Source of the DNA: Trametopsis cervina
Lineage: Eukaryota; Basidiomycota; Agaricomycetes; Polyporales; Irpicaceae
Assembly (NCBI GenBank): GCA_022385755.1
Contig: MU278377.1
Coordinates: 126,267-190,266 of the forward strand
Reading direction: 5' to 3'
DNA length: 64,000 nt
Shown here: positions 1 through 13,108 of the stretch, in pieces
Layout of the letters: each line of letters starts with the position of its first letter
How positions within the stretch are numbered: position 1 is the stretch's first letter
Translations under genes and position numbers: made by a program
Notes under the pieces: model-generated
Told to the model about the DNA's origin: nothing
What the model saw: only the letters and a program-made list of their open reading frames with translations
Databases searched by the model: none

Positions 1-1
1 A

Positions 2-3000
2 GCTCAGACGCATCTCATCAGCCTGGGCCTCGTGTCACTCGATAGGCGGTTGTCAGCGTGGGTTGACGAACCGATACGGGCGGGTTCGGAGGGCAAACAC
101 GACCCAAAGGCTGTTGACAGCCGAATGTCGACAAGGCAAAATAAAAAACGCAAGGGCCGGGGGAATCATTTGAACCGCGAGCGAACAGTTACTACGCTCA
201 CTGAAGGTCCTGAAGGCTCGTTTATGGCCTCAGAGGAACCACACCCCAACCTCACATCCTCCCCGTTTTCAGTCGCTTCTTCAGCCGCTGGTCCCTCTGC
301 GACACTCTCGCCTACTTTCTCGATGACTCCTAGCTTTCAGCCATATTTCGGCTATCCTCCTAGCTCTGCTACAATGTCAACGCAATCTTTCAGCCAGCAG
401 CAAACACCAACTAGCCTCTATAGCATTCCCGCTGCGCAGAACGACCTGGAAGTTCTTGAGAGACTTAAGGAGACCATTAAAAACAACCAACATGAGTACT
501 TCAAGCCGGCTCCTCAACCCCGTGCCCTGGAAAGCGTGTATCTTGGACCTCATAAAACCTCGCGCGTACCCCCGCATCCGGAACAAATCCCCACCACACA
601 GCCTCAGAACGGGCGACACGAACGTTCAGATTCTACTGCCAGCGTTAGTGACATTCGTAAACCGCAAGATCAGTCATACGCTGGTATCAGTAAAGTGCTT
701 CACCAGCTACGGTCTGTCATTCATCCCAAGCTGAATCGTTATTTTAGAGCACTGGCGGGGCCCCTAGTCTGTCTCTAGAGCCTGTAGATCAAGCCAATAA
801 GTCTATCGATATGGACCCTCCTGGTCTCAACACACCACTTATCGGTCTGGATCCTCATCGTGTATCGCGTCTTGAATCGTCAGGATCCTTCGGGCCTCCC
901 AAGTACGACAGTCGTGGCCTCAGTAGGTCTGGCACTGAAACCTCCATCGGGGAAATTCCTTCCAAGGGTGGTCACGACAGCAAGGGTGAAATCCGAGGAT
1001 CTACAGAGTGGTCGCACAGGCCTGGTACTTCACAGGACGATCCCAAAGGCCCAAAATACAACAGCGACAAGTATGATGCCAATGGGCGGCTCAATGGCGA
1101 GTCACGCTACGGGAACGGCGACAGTCACCGACCTGGCCTTCGCTTCCCTCGAGATAATGAGCGGGACAAGGATCGAGAACGTGATAGGGACCGCGACAGA
1201 GACTGGGAAAGAGATAGAGACAGACGAATGGGCCCTGGGAGTCGCTATGTTGATCGTCGGGACGATGACAGGTATAGATACCCCGACAGTCGCCGTCCCC
1301 CTCCTGATCAGCGTCACTATGAGCCTCGCCGCGACGACAGGACTACTGATCCTCTCCGACGCTGGGACTCTAAGTCTTCAGTTGATTCCACTGTCTTGCC
1401 TGCTGTACGCCCGGTTGATACTCCCTCCGCTGACGGCCGTCCACCACGCCCTCTAGCTGAGGAGCGCTCTTTCGAATCCCGGGACGGAAGAATACCCCCA
1501 GTGGAAAGCTCGCTGGATACTCGTGGTCCTCGGCCTTTGACTGAAGAGCGATCGTTTGACTACCGTGCTCCTCGCCCTCTCGCTAATGATCGGTCATATC
1601 AACCTCGTATGTCTTCTACGGACGAACGTGAGGCTCATGATCGCACAAGGCCACCACCAGATGACCGGCCACCTCCAATGACTGATGAAAATCGTGCCAT
1701 CAAACCACCTGCTAGTGATCGTAGGCCTACCGCCCCTGCCACGCTCTCGGAACGACCACCTAGGCAAGATAACGACACGCATACGATTTCAGCAACTCCT
1801 AGCAAGCCACCTGTGGAAGACCGTCGACCTGTCAATTCCTCATCTACAGCGTCTACTCTGGACCGAAGCCAGGGACCAAGGCAAGCAGCGTCTCTTGACG
1901 AAGCTAGACCTTCTGCGCCTTCTCAGACTATGAATCCACCAACTGTAGTCTCTGCTGACCGCAGGCCACCGCCTCCTGTTTCTATAGATCGACAGCGACC
2001 ACCTGGCCCTGTGTCAAGCTCTGATCGCAATGTAAGAGGTTCTGAAGAATATGCTTCGAGGCCTGTGTACAACTCCTCGGTTGAGAACGATTCCGCGAAT
2101 ATCGCTGTACGTCCTGCAGTATCTCAAGACGATCGCAGTGGCCCTTCCCGCCCGCAACGTCCTCTAGAAGATAGAATAACACGTCCGCCCTCTTTGCAAG
2201 AAAGACTCACCTCCAGACCCCCAGATATAACTATACCACGAAGGAACGAGGACAGAGTAAGTCGCCCTGTGCCTGTGGCTCCATCGGAACATCACACTCC
2301 AGCGCCCCCCGTCGACGAAACTACACGCCGAACGCTGCCAGAACAGCCCAGTAGCGTGAAGGTTGCTGAAACCACTGCAAGCAATACTAGACCCACCGAC
2401 GTGCGCGGTCCAGCGATCGAGGCAAGCCGTCCGCCCCCTGTTGCTCAACGACCCGAAGAGCGCGGCCGCCCTGTGGCTAGTGATCGTTTCGTCCCTCCGC
2501 CTGCTACCGACAGACCGCCTGCTCCGCCCAGCACCGCCGCACCTCCTGCGCGACTTAACTATACAGCCACCCGTCCGATGTCACTTTCACGAGACGAGGC
2601 ACCCGCTGCCTTCAAGCCTCGTGGTGGTACGATATCACCTCGCCGTGCTGAGTATCGCCCTATAGATCGTGGCACATATCCAGACAGATATGAGCGAGAG
2701 AGGTCCAAAGAGCGTAGACCAGAAGCGATGGAGTTGGATGCTCCTCGTTATGCCGACCGCCCTGCGCCTCAAAGTTATCGTCGCCCGTCGCCGCCTCCTT
2801 TCACTCGTCCTGAACCGCGCTGGTCACCTACTACTGAAGCGTATCCTCCAAGACATCCTCTGGACGCTGCTGTCCCACATGCTGCATATGGCAGAGATTG
2901 GCACGAGGACGGCAGAGTCAGCTATGAAGATTGGGAACGACGCAACTGGGAGCGAGACCGGACTGTGGGGCGAGAGCGTGAATTCGAGAGGGATCACCCT

Positions 3001-3606
3001 CGATACCCAGAACGCGAGCCAGTTGGTCCAAGCTGGGAGACACGGGAGGAGCGTGAGCGGCGTGTAGCTGCTTATCCTCCCGGGGACAGTCAACCTGCGC
3101 GCCCGTACGAAAGTCGACCATTGACGGCACGACTATCGGATAACTATACTGGGGATGACCGCGCATACGATCGTCCCCGGTATCCGGAGACTGCTCCTGC
3201 CCAGGGTCCACCAACCCGGGTTCATCCTCGAAGTCCCAGTCCCCCTCGTCGCTCAGGCATGGAAGACATGCAACCACCATTGAAGCGCGCGAGGGATGAC
3301 AACTACGGCCCTGCCTACTACCCGCCCCCTCCCGGCCATGAAGTCGCAAGAGACTACGTACCACCCCCGCGACCTACCGCGCCGCCTTATTACGACGATC
3401 GTCCTGAATATCCTCATGGTGCAGGACCAGCCGCAGCACAGAGCGATAGACCGCGGGAACGTGGATATCCTAGCAGACCAGACTATCCTCCGTACGATCA
3501 CCGCGATCCACTTGCAAGGCCTCAGCCGCCTCGCTCTCCTGGGCCGTATGGTCGGCCGGGTTATCCGAGAGACGATAGACGATATGCCCCACCTCCACGA
3601 CCATAG
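2..3606 (+). CDS. Unrecognised large disordered Pro/Arg/Asp-rich protein, 5' end cut by window edge
   Basis: The frame is open to the left edge; the first ATG is at 125, so the true start may lie outside. Two exons are inferred. The intron is either 695-747 (GTGCTT..TTTTAG, 53 nt) or 684-778 (GTATCA..TCTCTAG, 95 nt), and both restore the frame that runs to TAG at 3604-3606. About 1,180 residues are visible. The N-terminal part has a basic patch (KKRKGRG) and a short helix-like stretch (LEVLERLKETIKNNQHEYF). The rest is low complexity: RERDRDRD runs, many DRPPP/RPL repeats, and a C-terminal tail rich in Pro, Tyr, Arg and Asp. Such RD/RS-like tails are common in nuclear RNA-associated proteins, but no domain was recognised and no function is assigned. 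Confidence 0.7.
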
Positions 3607-4551
3607 GCGTTGCATTTATGTGAGTTACCCGTTTTATGTCACAATGTTGCAAGGTCCTGACCCTTTCCAGGCCAGTTATGACTGATACCTGAAACCATCA
3701 AATTGCTTGTCATCTTTCGTATTTACCTGAACCATCTAGTTTATCAGTTCTGCATCCCATCTTGAACCATTTATCGGACGCTGTGTGTGTATGTGCTCTG
3801 TAACTTTGTTGAATTGGATTATTGCTTTTGATACAATTTACACCGACATCTCGATCGAGTGCGGGGAACTGGGGATCAAGAGAACGAATGATTCTTTCAT
3901 TCAAAGTCGGACGGTGGCTTGATTCTCGGTGCCTAACAAATGATAGCCTCGACGGCTTCCCAACAACCGGAGTCTTCCCATCCTTTGAGTCCCATCCACT
4001 CCCAGAACCTTCCGCCACACATATCATGACCAACAAACGGCCTGTGTAACGTATGATACGCGGGTGCATTCAATGTGCCTAGAAACATGGAGGTATTAAA
4101 CTAGGTGTTGGCGAATTTACGCTAGTGAGATGGGAACCCAATGAGGTCCTCCTGAACTCACGCTATCCATATAAGAGGAGAAATGGAGGTGAATTGACTT
4201 TCTTCACCTTAATTCACTACGCCGATAGCATAGCCGTGAGATACGACGAAGTCTTATTTACATCCTTGAGTCAGGAGCTACTTGGACAGGTCAGCCGTAT
4301 ATTGGACGTGCGGTCATATTTAGAGTGGTGAGCCAAGCCAGAGTGCGGGAACTGGAAGCGTTGTGGCGCAGCGAAGGCAATCGGTCTTCCGTTACTTAAG
4401 CGCATGATCCTGATCTGAATCTGGGCAAATAGTGCCAAGCAAGTCAACCGTTTCCGCACGTGGACAGTGACAAGACGTGACCTCTCTGCTATCGCTCTTT
4501 GCTCTCAACGACATCGACCGCGGCGACCACACTATCGAGGATCCCGTCGCG
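3607..4551. other. Intergenic, no gene seen
   Basis: Spacer between two forward genes. It holds presumed 3' UTR of the first gene and the promoter of the next. Only short chance frames are present and no TATA box is convincing. Confidence 0.6.
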
Positions 4552-5446
4552 ATGGCGTACTACTCGAGGGAGCGAAAAAGCGAACATTCTCTGCGAACAT
4601 CTAATGATTATTCCTCTTCTGGCGCGTCTCAGAGAAACCCATACTCGACTTCAGCCTTTACCCGCCATGCGCCGGCGGCGAGCTCGTCTTGTTCGTCCTC
4701 ACCTGTAACCTCGTCTCACCCTGTGGACTATACTTCTCATCTGTACTCGAAGCCTTCCGCACGGTCTATGGCTCGACGCGCTGACATCGACTCTGGTTCC
4801 AGTTTGCCCTATGCTCGCTCGACGTCCATATCAATCCCTAACGCGCTTGAGTCAAAAGTTGTCGATCACGAGATCGCGTCCAGCCAGCGGGCCTATGCTT
4901 ATGGTCATGGCAGCCTGGATACAACCGACTACTTGCAATCAAGACCTCTCTCCTCCAGCTTCTCAGGACACGCTCGCGAGGTCCGCGAGGAGCTCTACCG
5001 CGGCGGCTCGACCTCAAGTTTTATGTCATCGTCGCCGCCACTGCATGGGGAACGATCATCGTATCGCCGCCCGATATCTTCGTCTCCTATTTCAGCATCG
5101 CCGCCCGACCTTGGTTGGGGATACAAGACGATTGGGAGGGATTCGACACTCGCTATCTCGCATCACAATGCTACCCGACCAAGCCGTGGATTTGGTCACG
5201 AGGCATCATTGCACAGGGATGTACATACATCTGGTACCCATGAGGCAGGTAAGTCTTGCCAACTTCAGCACTTTCGTGGTCGCAGATTATTCTTGCTATC
5301 CAACTTGCGTCTCGGGAGGGTATACGTGGACTGCGTCCGTCGCAACCCCCGGTTCTGCACACGGTCATGAGGCTCCGAGGAAACTCCCGCCCCGACATCT
5401 GACCTTCGGCTCCACTCTCGATGCTCTCAATTTGTCTACAGGTTGA
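4552..5446 (+). CDS. Unrecognised Ser/Tyr-rich protein, splicing uncertain
   Basis: ATG at 4552 opens a Ser/Tyr/Arg-rich frame of about 230 codons (start MAYYSRERKSEHSLRTSN). A strong donor (GTAAGT) sits at 5249. Acceptors at 5285 (37-nt intron) or 5441 (193-nt intron, good pyrimidine-rich acceptor TCTACAG) both lead into the same stop, TGA 5444-5446; without splicing the frame ends at 5370. The composition (Ser, Arg, Tyr, Pro) suggests a disordered protein. No domain was recognised. It could also be the 5' part of the next gene, since both products are Ser/Pro-rich, but the next frame has its own ATG at 5918. Confidence 0.5.
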
Positions 5447-5917
5447 GCAGGCAGCTTTCGAAGGGGTAGCACCATTGCTATTCCCTCCGCGGTCGAGTTT
5501 CCCTTCCCAATCCCGTGTGGCACATGATAGTATTCATAATGCTGGAATGAGCCGGAAGCCCGGGCAAAGCCCCACTGTACTCAGCCATTTTCACGATGGA
5601 GTCTGCAGCAGGCTGGAAGGACCTCGAGGGTCTCTGAAGCAAATGCAGCGGTCTGGGGATGTGCCTGGCAGGCGTTCCGTGGTTCGGAGATGTGATTGAA
5701 TCTGGACGTGACATAGGCATTCGATCAATGCCCAAACATGTTGGGCTGATTAACCGAGGCTGCTGGCGGAGCGCCGAATACATTTTTGCATCAGTAGAAG
5801 TTTGGAAGGTTGCACAACCTTCTGCGTACAAATTTACTCTTCTCACCTGCGGTTTCCCTCATTGTACGCTAACACATGTTTATCCCGATTTCAGCTTCGT
5901 ATTCTGTTCGATCGTAC
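5447..5917. other. Intergenic, no gene seen
   Basis: Presumed 3' UTR of the upstream gene and 5' leader of the next. No coding exon could be joined in frame to either neighbour. Confidence 0.45.
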
Positions 5918-8900
5918 ATGGCGACTCAGTCTACCTATCTTCCTCCACATCCTCGATCGCGTCAGTCTATGGTCCCGATATCCAGTCCTTCGAAAGCTGC
6001 TCAATATCAACACCATCGCCGGACGCAGTCATCGCCATTTTCGTATCCATCTCGTCCCTCTCCTTTCCCTCCAGACTCGCCCATCAACGATGATACATCC
6101 CACCCATCTTATGCTGCGTCATATTCTCAGTCATTCCGCGAGTCTAGCGCGAGATATTCACCTTATCCTGCTTCTCTACCACCTCGTACCGCGTCATCGA
6201 TAGCATCTTCAACCTTGCTGGACCATATACCAGATCACGATGACGACATGTCTTATGCTGATCGAGAACAAGGGTATGATGCTGCTGACGACGTCGACGA
6301 TGCGTTTGCGTTCTCGCCTGTCAGGAGACGGGTATCGTTCTCCACCAGTGCCGAACGGGATAGACCTCATGTCCCAGATATGCCGGCGGTTCCTCCCAGC
6401 CAGAAGATACCGAGTCTCAAGAACCTTTTGATGGGAGGGAAGGAAGGCGACAGCTTGCATGAGGAGAGGGTCGGCAGGGAGAGAGAGCGTAACACAGATA
6501 GGCCAGCGGGGAGATTGTCGGTGAGAGACGGGAAGAAACGCGCGGAGGATATGCTCCCTACCCCGCCGATGTCAAGCCCAGAGCTGGAGATGGCGCAACC
6601 CCTTCCTCAACGCCAACAGCAGCAATCTCAACCCCTGCAGAGGACCCCTAGCATCCCCGTCGGGTCTATTGCCACCAGTTCGTCTCGAAGTGATTCTCAG
6701 GTCAGAGAACGCAGAAGGAAAGAGCGGCCGACACTATTGGATCTGCTCAGTTCACCACAGCCGTCTGTATCCCCTGAACGCCCTCCACCTACTTCCTCCA
6801 GCTTCGCATCCGAAGCTGACACCAGTCCTCATAGAGATCAAGAGGAGCGGGTTTCCAGTCCACTGAGGGAAAGCCTGTACCCACCACCTGCACCTACCCG
6901 TAAGGCTGCCACCGAAGATGGCACGTCGAGGAGGAGGGATGACAGCCTTCCTCCGAGCTCCCCATTCTCCAGCCCATTGAGTTCTCCAGCGAAGTCGGCG
7001 CGGACGGCTTCGTCGTTACCACCCAGCGCCCCTCCTTCACCGGTCATGCGTGAACGTACGCCCATTGCGATCCCACCCGTCTCCAACCTCGAGACAGAAG
7101 AACTGGAACATGTGCGAGCGAGTTCACCGCTGTCAAGCCCCCCATCTAGTCCCATGAGGTCTGCGGCGAAAGCACTGAGGGAGAGAACTCCCACTGAACA
7201 TGCTCAACCGGAACGGGACGCTTCAGTTAAGCCTCGTGAGCTTTCGCAAGTCCCTGCGGAGGAGGGTGTCAGCCATCCACTACAGCTACCCACACCTTTG
7301 ACACCTGAATGTGTTGGGAATCCTTTGGAAGTTGGTAGCGAGGGCAGTGAAAGTATGCAAGTTGATGAGGTATGCATTCAACGCACCCCCGCAGACACTG
7401 ATATCAAGCTCACTTGGGCCCCGATTAGGTTATTCACCCGGCCATCACACCTCGTCCAATTTCTCCATCTCCACAGGCAACTTCCCAGCGCGGAACCCCA
7501 AGTGCTAGTATTACTCACTCGCCCAGTCCGTCTGTTGCACCCACTCTCGTTCCGTCTGCGTCTACTCCCCAATTGCGCACCCCATCTCCCGTCTCGTCCA
7601 TGACGATGACTCATGCGACCGTCCATTTGAAAGCGGAGAACGTCGATGTTGAGATGTACGACGCGCACATTCACACCGCGCCGTCGTCGCCCCTTTCAGA
7701 ACTCTCTTCACCCCCTATTGTGACTCAGCGTCTACCCGACGTCTTACCCCGGATGGTGCCTTCCAGCAGTGCTGCAAGCGATACCGAGCAGAAGGATGTC
7801 GGGAGACGTTCCGACAAGGTCAAGAAGAGGAAGAGCGTTCAGAACTCGACAGATCTCACAGATCGCAAGAAGATCAGACTCGGGCGCAGTGCGGCTATAT
7901 ACACGTCTTCGGAAGCTGGGGAAAATTCTGGCGCAGAGGACGAAGAGAGCGAGGGCGAGCAGGGCGAGAGAGCGGTCGCGAACTATGCGGTGCGCGGGAG
8001 AGGCGCTGTCCGCCGGGGTAAAGCTTCTGGGAAGGGAAATGGTGGGGCCCAGGGTTCGACTGCGAAGAGAACTCCGGGAGCATCGCATATGGGCAGTGAC
8101 ACGGAAGAGGAACAACAGCACGATGCTACGCAACTCCCCGCTTCTTCAGTGCCACCCGACGAAGAGGACCTTCCGAAACCTCAGCCGAAACGTCGCAAAC
8201 AGACTACGCGCCGCGCTACGTCTCCACCATTGTCCACTGCAGGGTCGCGTTCGCCATCTCCGTCAACGTCGCAGCGCGAAATAGAACATCCGAAGTCTTC
8301 GCGCGCACGTTCGAAGAGCAGTAAACCGTCCAAGGCTCCTGTCGGTCCGGATTGGGCTGCTATCTCACCGCTGCCCGTTCGTGAGCTGGAAGGCATGATC
8401 ATTGAGACTTTGGCAACTGCTCGAGCTACTAGTCAGTCAGCTGCCACTCTCTGGGACGCTCTCGCTCGCGCACGTCCGGCGCTGAAAACCATGAACAGAC
8501 GACTTCCAGTTCCGGGAGACAGTTCAGCGTTAGAGGATGGAGAGGCCGATAACGCGGAGATCGAGGAGGACACCAGCCCTCTCAACAAACGCGACTGGAT
8601 CCAGCTGCTCACATACATCCTCGCAGCAGGCCACTTCGAGACAGGCGTATTCGGCCGCGTCGAATCCTCCGCCTCAGACTCAGATACCAAGTCGAAGAAG
8701 AAATGTCTCTTGACGAGCACCTCAAAGTCGTCGAACCCGTCCAAGGCGTTGCTGTACGAGATTGCACGCACGAAGTCTGCCCAGCGCGCGCAGTGGTACT
8801 ACATGCCTGAGAAAGACGTCGACCAGGACCGGGCGACGCTCGTGAAGAGCATGATGCGCGGGCCTGGCAAGCGGAGCGAGACGATGAAGTACAAGCGGTA

Positions 8901-8955
8901 TTACTGGAAACCGTTGGGGAAGATCAGTCGGTGGGACCGCGAGGACGACCTATAA
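5918..8955 (+). CDS. Unrecognised ~992-residue protein, disordered with a conserved-looking C-terminal region
   Basis: Two exons: 5918-7369 and 7429-8955. The 59-nt intron (GTATGC..TTAG) joins in phase 0 and moves from one frame to another where each side is open and Ser/Pro-rich. The first 700 or so residues are low complexity, with SP/TP sites and many SSP motifs, and include short conserved-looking pieces (IPSLKNLLMG; RPTLLDLLSS). A basic, nuclear-signal-like stretch follows (KVKKRKS; RRKQTTRRA). The last ~200 residues look folded: a helical segment near WDALARARPALK, then DWIQLLTYILAAGHFE, and an aromatic/basic end (QWYYMPEKD.., YKRYYWKPLGKISRWD). That pattern suggests a nuclear, perhaps chromatin-linked protein; this is inference only. 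Confidence 0.65.
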
Positions 8956-10015
8956 CGTCCATCCGTTGCGGGGCCCGTGTTGTGCGTGGACGTGGACGTG
9001 GATCATGTTGTGTTTATTGTAATCGTCATCATCTTGTGTGTGCCATCTATCTTGTGTTAGTTCGGTATTAGCACTGTTTATCATGCTCTTGCATCATTCG
9101 ATTTGTCCGTACTTTCTGCAACTTCTTTATTTCTAGTAGTTTATCACTCATATTCGTATTCCACCTCGTGAACATTGTATTCAGTTACTGAGGCGTGAAG
9201 CATGTGTGCGTAGTGTGCGTATGTGAGCTACAGAAACGGTTCCGAATCACGCTAATCACAGTATTCACGAGCCAAAGGACATGGTCAGGTCCTCATACCG
9301 GAGACTCTTTTTGACATACGGGCCAATGTCGGGCTGTACAGCGGACGCGACTGTACGCTGGTGTTGATCATGAGGCTTGCACACTGATGTCCTAATGTCA
9401 CGGAACCGTGTGCCCCGCTCTTGAACTGCGTCACGGGAGATCTTCGTGGCTGACTTCAGGCTACGATCCGTTTGGCCAGATAAGGATGCGATGGCTGACT
9501 AAGCGAGGTAGTTGTCGTTCATCCTCGCGTTCTTGAGAGCAGAACTCCTGCAACTACGTCTTCGGCGAGTCTATCAGTCCCCACAGGTCAAATCGTGATG
9601 TCTCCTCTTCGTCTAATCTTGCAAGCGCAGTGTGATCTTGACCGTAAAACGGCGCTATTCGTCGACACAGACCGTCGTGAGCCCGAACGTGTTCAGGATG
9701 TATCTCGGTCGGCCTCGTAACCTGTCTCAACGTGTCCCCCCCGCGCTCTTGAGCAGGTACGGTGACCATTCTGCCGAAATCTTGTTTCCGGCGCCAGATT
9801 CCCGATCGCGGAATGACACATTCGCATAGCGAAATGGTGGCTGGCAGTTCCAGCGGGAAAGCATGCCCGCCTCGCATCCTGTTCTTGTTTCCGACATATC
9901 TACACATTCCTTTATCTGCCTTCGATACTCTTTTTCTTACAACCTATTACCTCCCCTCCACCTCCTCCAAGCTCTTAGGACGTATTGGGCCAGCTAAGAG
10001 ACGGCCGCCACCATA
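8956..10015. other. Intergenic, no gene seen
   Basis: About 1.06 kb between two forward genes. Frames here lack family motifs and cannot be spliced into neighbours. It holds the 3' UTR of the upstream gene and the promoter of the methyltransferase gene; no clear TATA box. Confidence 0.6.
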
Positions 10016-11178
10016 ATGATTCGCAACAGCATCTTCCAAAGAAACCCTCGCTACATAACGCTACTCTTCGTATTTCTGGCAACCAGCGCATTGCTGCTCA
10101 TAGCACCATGGGAGTCGCCTTCATTGCGGAGAATATCTGACTATCTGCCTACAAGATTCCGTGGCGGTATGTCCCTCGACGAATTTGTGGCACGGGAAGA
10201 GGCCAATTACCAGCAAATACTGCTTGACCGCCAGGAGATGATACGAGCATACGGCCCTGATCCTAAAGTCATCGACTCGTGAGTACACTCGTCCTCGTTC
10301 TTGCTTGCATTGTATCTGACTCGCGTTCTGCGACGTGTAGCTGGCCTCCCGGCGAGATTTACTACGTACTTTGTAAGCCTACGCGTCTTTTCACCGCCCG
10401 ACACAACCGCTCACGTCCTTTGACATATCTGATCAACAGGGGACTTCTACATTGCCGGTTTCAACTGCCCGCACCGCATCCAGCGCGTCGGAAACCTAGG
10501 CGACGGTGGCAAATGGATGTGCGGGATCGAGCGGCTAGCAACACAGCGTACGCCCTGCAACGTGTATTCGTTCGGCGTGAACGAGGACTCGTCGTTCGAG
10601 GCTGCGCTCCTGGGGCGCGCGCCGAACTGCCAGATCTGGGGGTACGACTTCAGCGTGTCGCAGTGGGGCCCGCAGGTCGCGCACGTGCCCGAGCTGAGCG
10701 CGAAGGCGCATTTCTTCCCGTACAAAGCCTCGAGCGTGAACAAGGCGTACGATAACCCGCCGGAATACACGATCGACGCGCTCATGGCGCAGAACGGGCA
10801 CACGTTCATCGATATCCTCAAGATCGACATCGAGCAGTCGGAGTTCTCGGTCCTTGAAGCGTTTTTGAGGCCGTATACGCTCCCGGACGGGCCTGTGCTG
10901 CCTGTTGGACAGATGGAGATTGAGATTCATGCGTGGGATGCGGATGGTGTGTTTGAGAGGTTTAACCAGTGGTGGGAGTTGCTGGAGAAGGCGGGGTTGA
11001 GGCCATTCTGGACGGAGGCGAACCTACCGAAGGTTAGCCATCTGAAGTCGTTGCCGGATACTGCAGAGGTGTGTATCTTCTCCCATGGTCATGCTTGAAC
11101 ATCTACTCACCTGTCTTTTTACAGTACTCTTTCATCAATGTCAGAGGACGTCATTCCCTCATCACGGATTACTATTAG
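10016..11178 (+). CDS. METTL24-like membrane-anchored methyltransferase domain protein (copy 1)
   Basis: Four exons, 10016-10278, 10341-10372, 10440-11068 and 11125-11178, give about 325 residues. Introns are 62, 67 and 56 nt. An N-terminal hydrophobic segment (about residues 11-30, LLFVFLATSALLLIAPW) suggests a type II membrane or Golgi-type anchor. The body matches the METTL24/Methyltransf_22 type: DGGKWMCG, YSFGVN..SSFE, WGYDFSVSQWGP, and the acidic FIDILKIDIEQSEF, which resembles the SAM-methyltransferase core of FkbM-like enzymes; EIEIHAW follows. Substrate is unknown. A paralogue with the same exon plan lies at 41137-42320. It could be catalytically inactive; that cannot be judged here. 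Confidence 0.85.
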
Positions 11179-11419
11179 AATCATTTTCGTTCCATCATCG
11201 CATTCATATCTCTCCATCTACCAGTCATCTAGTTTCACAACATTGGCGGGATTTTTGCTGTATCTCTGGGTTCTCATTTTCGTAATTTTTTGGATAATGG
11301 ATACACCATCAAATTCTTACCCTTGTGTGCACTTGCGTTGAACTCCCTACGACAGCAGGTACGTCCCACGAAACGCTTGTGCAAAAATAAAAATACAGTT
11401 TCCAGTAAGTCGCGTACAT

Positions 11420-13108
11420 TTATGCCTTCCAGCTCCACTTTCCTTTATGGACCGCATCCGACCACCTCACATACGCAACGCACGCCCCGGCCGCCAACAA
11501 AATCGTCCCATCATACACCACAATATGGTTATACTTCTCCTGCAACATCTTCACCTCCACGCCCACGCCCATCCCCAACCCACTTCCACGCGACGGCACA
11601 TACCCCCTCGACGAATGCCCCAATATAACACCAGCGAGCGGCGCACCGAATAACGCGCCCATCCCGCGGATGAAGTAGATGAAGCCGTTGACGCTCGAGT
11701 AGTGTTGCACGCCGTATACTTCTGCGATCGTCGTGGGGAGCAGGGCGTTGTAGCCCCCTGCGAGGACGCCGTAGAAGACGACGAAGGCGATGAAACGTGT
11801 TCGGGCGGCGTCGTACCAGAGGGCGAAGACGCAGATGCCGGAGAGCAGGATCTATTCAATGGCACGGCGACGTGAGCGGTGAAGAGGTGATGAGAGATGA
11901 GAGGGGAGGGGAGAGGGAACGTACGCTAACGATCATGGTGTTCTGCCGTCCGACTTTGTCGGCGAGGATGCCCATGCTAACACGCGCGACGCTGTTGACG
12001 ACGTTGTTGATGGCTAGGAGGACACTACCTGTGGCGGAGGAGTATGAGAGCACCGATACGGAGTATGTGGTCAGGAAATATGTGGGCACGATGTTCCCGC
12101 CAGCTTGGAGGAATGCTCCCAGTGCCTGGAAACGTAGTGGATGGGTAAGTCAAACGTCAGTGATGTACGTGCTCGCGCCTACCTGCCAGAGGAACGTTCC
12201 CCGCTTCGCCACATTCATGGGTAGCCTTGTATTACCTCTCCCGGAGGTTGACCCCGGCGGACGCTTGACCACAAGGGCAATAGGAATGCCTATAGCGAGG
12301 TTCCACAATCCGAGGATCCTCAAGGCCCATCCGATACCGAGGTTCGTGATCAGTGCATGCATTACAGGCGACAAAATCAGACCGCCTATCCCGGCGCCGG
12401 AGAGCACAAACCCCACTGCAAAACCGCGGTGGCGGTCAAAGTACAGGGGTATGAGGGAGAGGATGGGGAAGTAGAATAGGGAGGAGCCGATGCCGTACAT
12501 TAGGGCTTGCGTGATGAAGAGATGCCAGAGCTTCATACGTTAAGGAAGGATTTGAGTACGATTTGTCGGGGGAAGAGGTACAGTGAGATTGACATTACCT
12601 TCGTGCTGAAACTCGCGAGCAAGATCCCGAGGCTCATGGTGAGCACACCGGAGATCATTACGAGTTGTATATGCTTCACCCGTGCGATGAGCGGGTTCAC
12701 GAATATGCTTCCGCTCCAGGTCAGACCTGTGCCAAGGGTCCCGACAAAGGACACGAGCGCGTCTTGGTCTTTTGCGTCGACGATGTTGCTAGCATCGGAC
12801 GTGTAGAATTCCTGTAGTCGTTCGGATTTAGTTGAGTAATTAGTAGATGGAACAACGGAAATTGCGAGACGGTGCACCTGGAAAATGCCGTAGATAGAGT
12901 TGACACCGATGACCTGGAATATCATAAGAAAGCCTGCGGTAAGTAGTATGGCCTTATATGCGCGCGTAGGCTCGGATGGTATTGAAACTTCCGAATTGTT
13001 ATTGGTCATAGACGTGGGTTCACCAGCGGTGTCCTGTGCAGCATTATGACTGTGGTCGTCATGCTGCAGGTCTCCCATGCGAAAACTCTCCGAAGGAGCT
13101 GCAGCCAT
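11420..13108 (-). CDS. MFS transporter, monocarboxylate-transporter (MCT/SLC16) type
   Basis: Five exons on the minus strand (13108-12878, 12811-12599, 12530-12183, 12125-11925, 11851-11420) give about 474 residues; all junctions are phase 0. The ~45-residue hydrophilic N-terminus is followed by about 12 hydrophobic segments. One cytoplasmic loop has an MFS motif-A-like sequence (GILADKVGRQ). The order of segments and the central loop after ALVVKRPPG fit fungal MCT-like carriers (Mch family), which move monocarboxylates, riboflavin or related compounds at the plasma membrane. The substrate cannot be told from sequence. The first segment lacks the DGGW-type signature common in fungal MCH proteins. 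It is divergent from the glyoxalase gene, with 640 bp between start codons. Confidence 0.85.

Noticed and set aside
9554..9907. 117-codon minus-strand frame upstream of methyltransferase copy 1
   Set aside because: No family feature and cannot be spliced to a neighbour.
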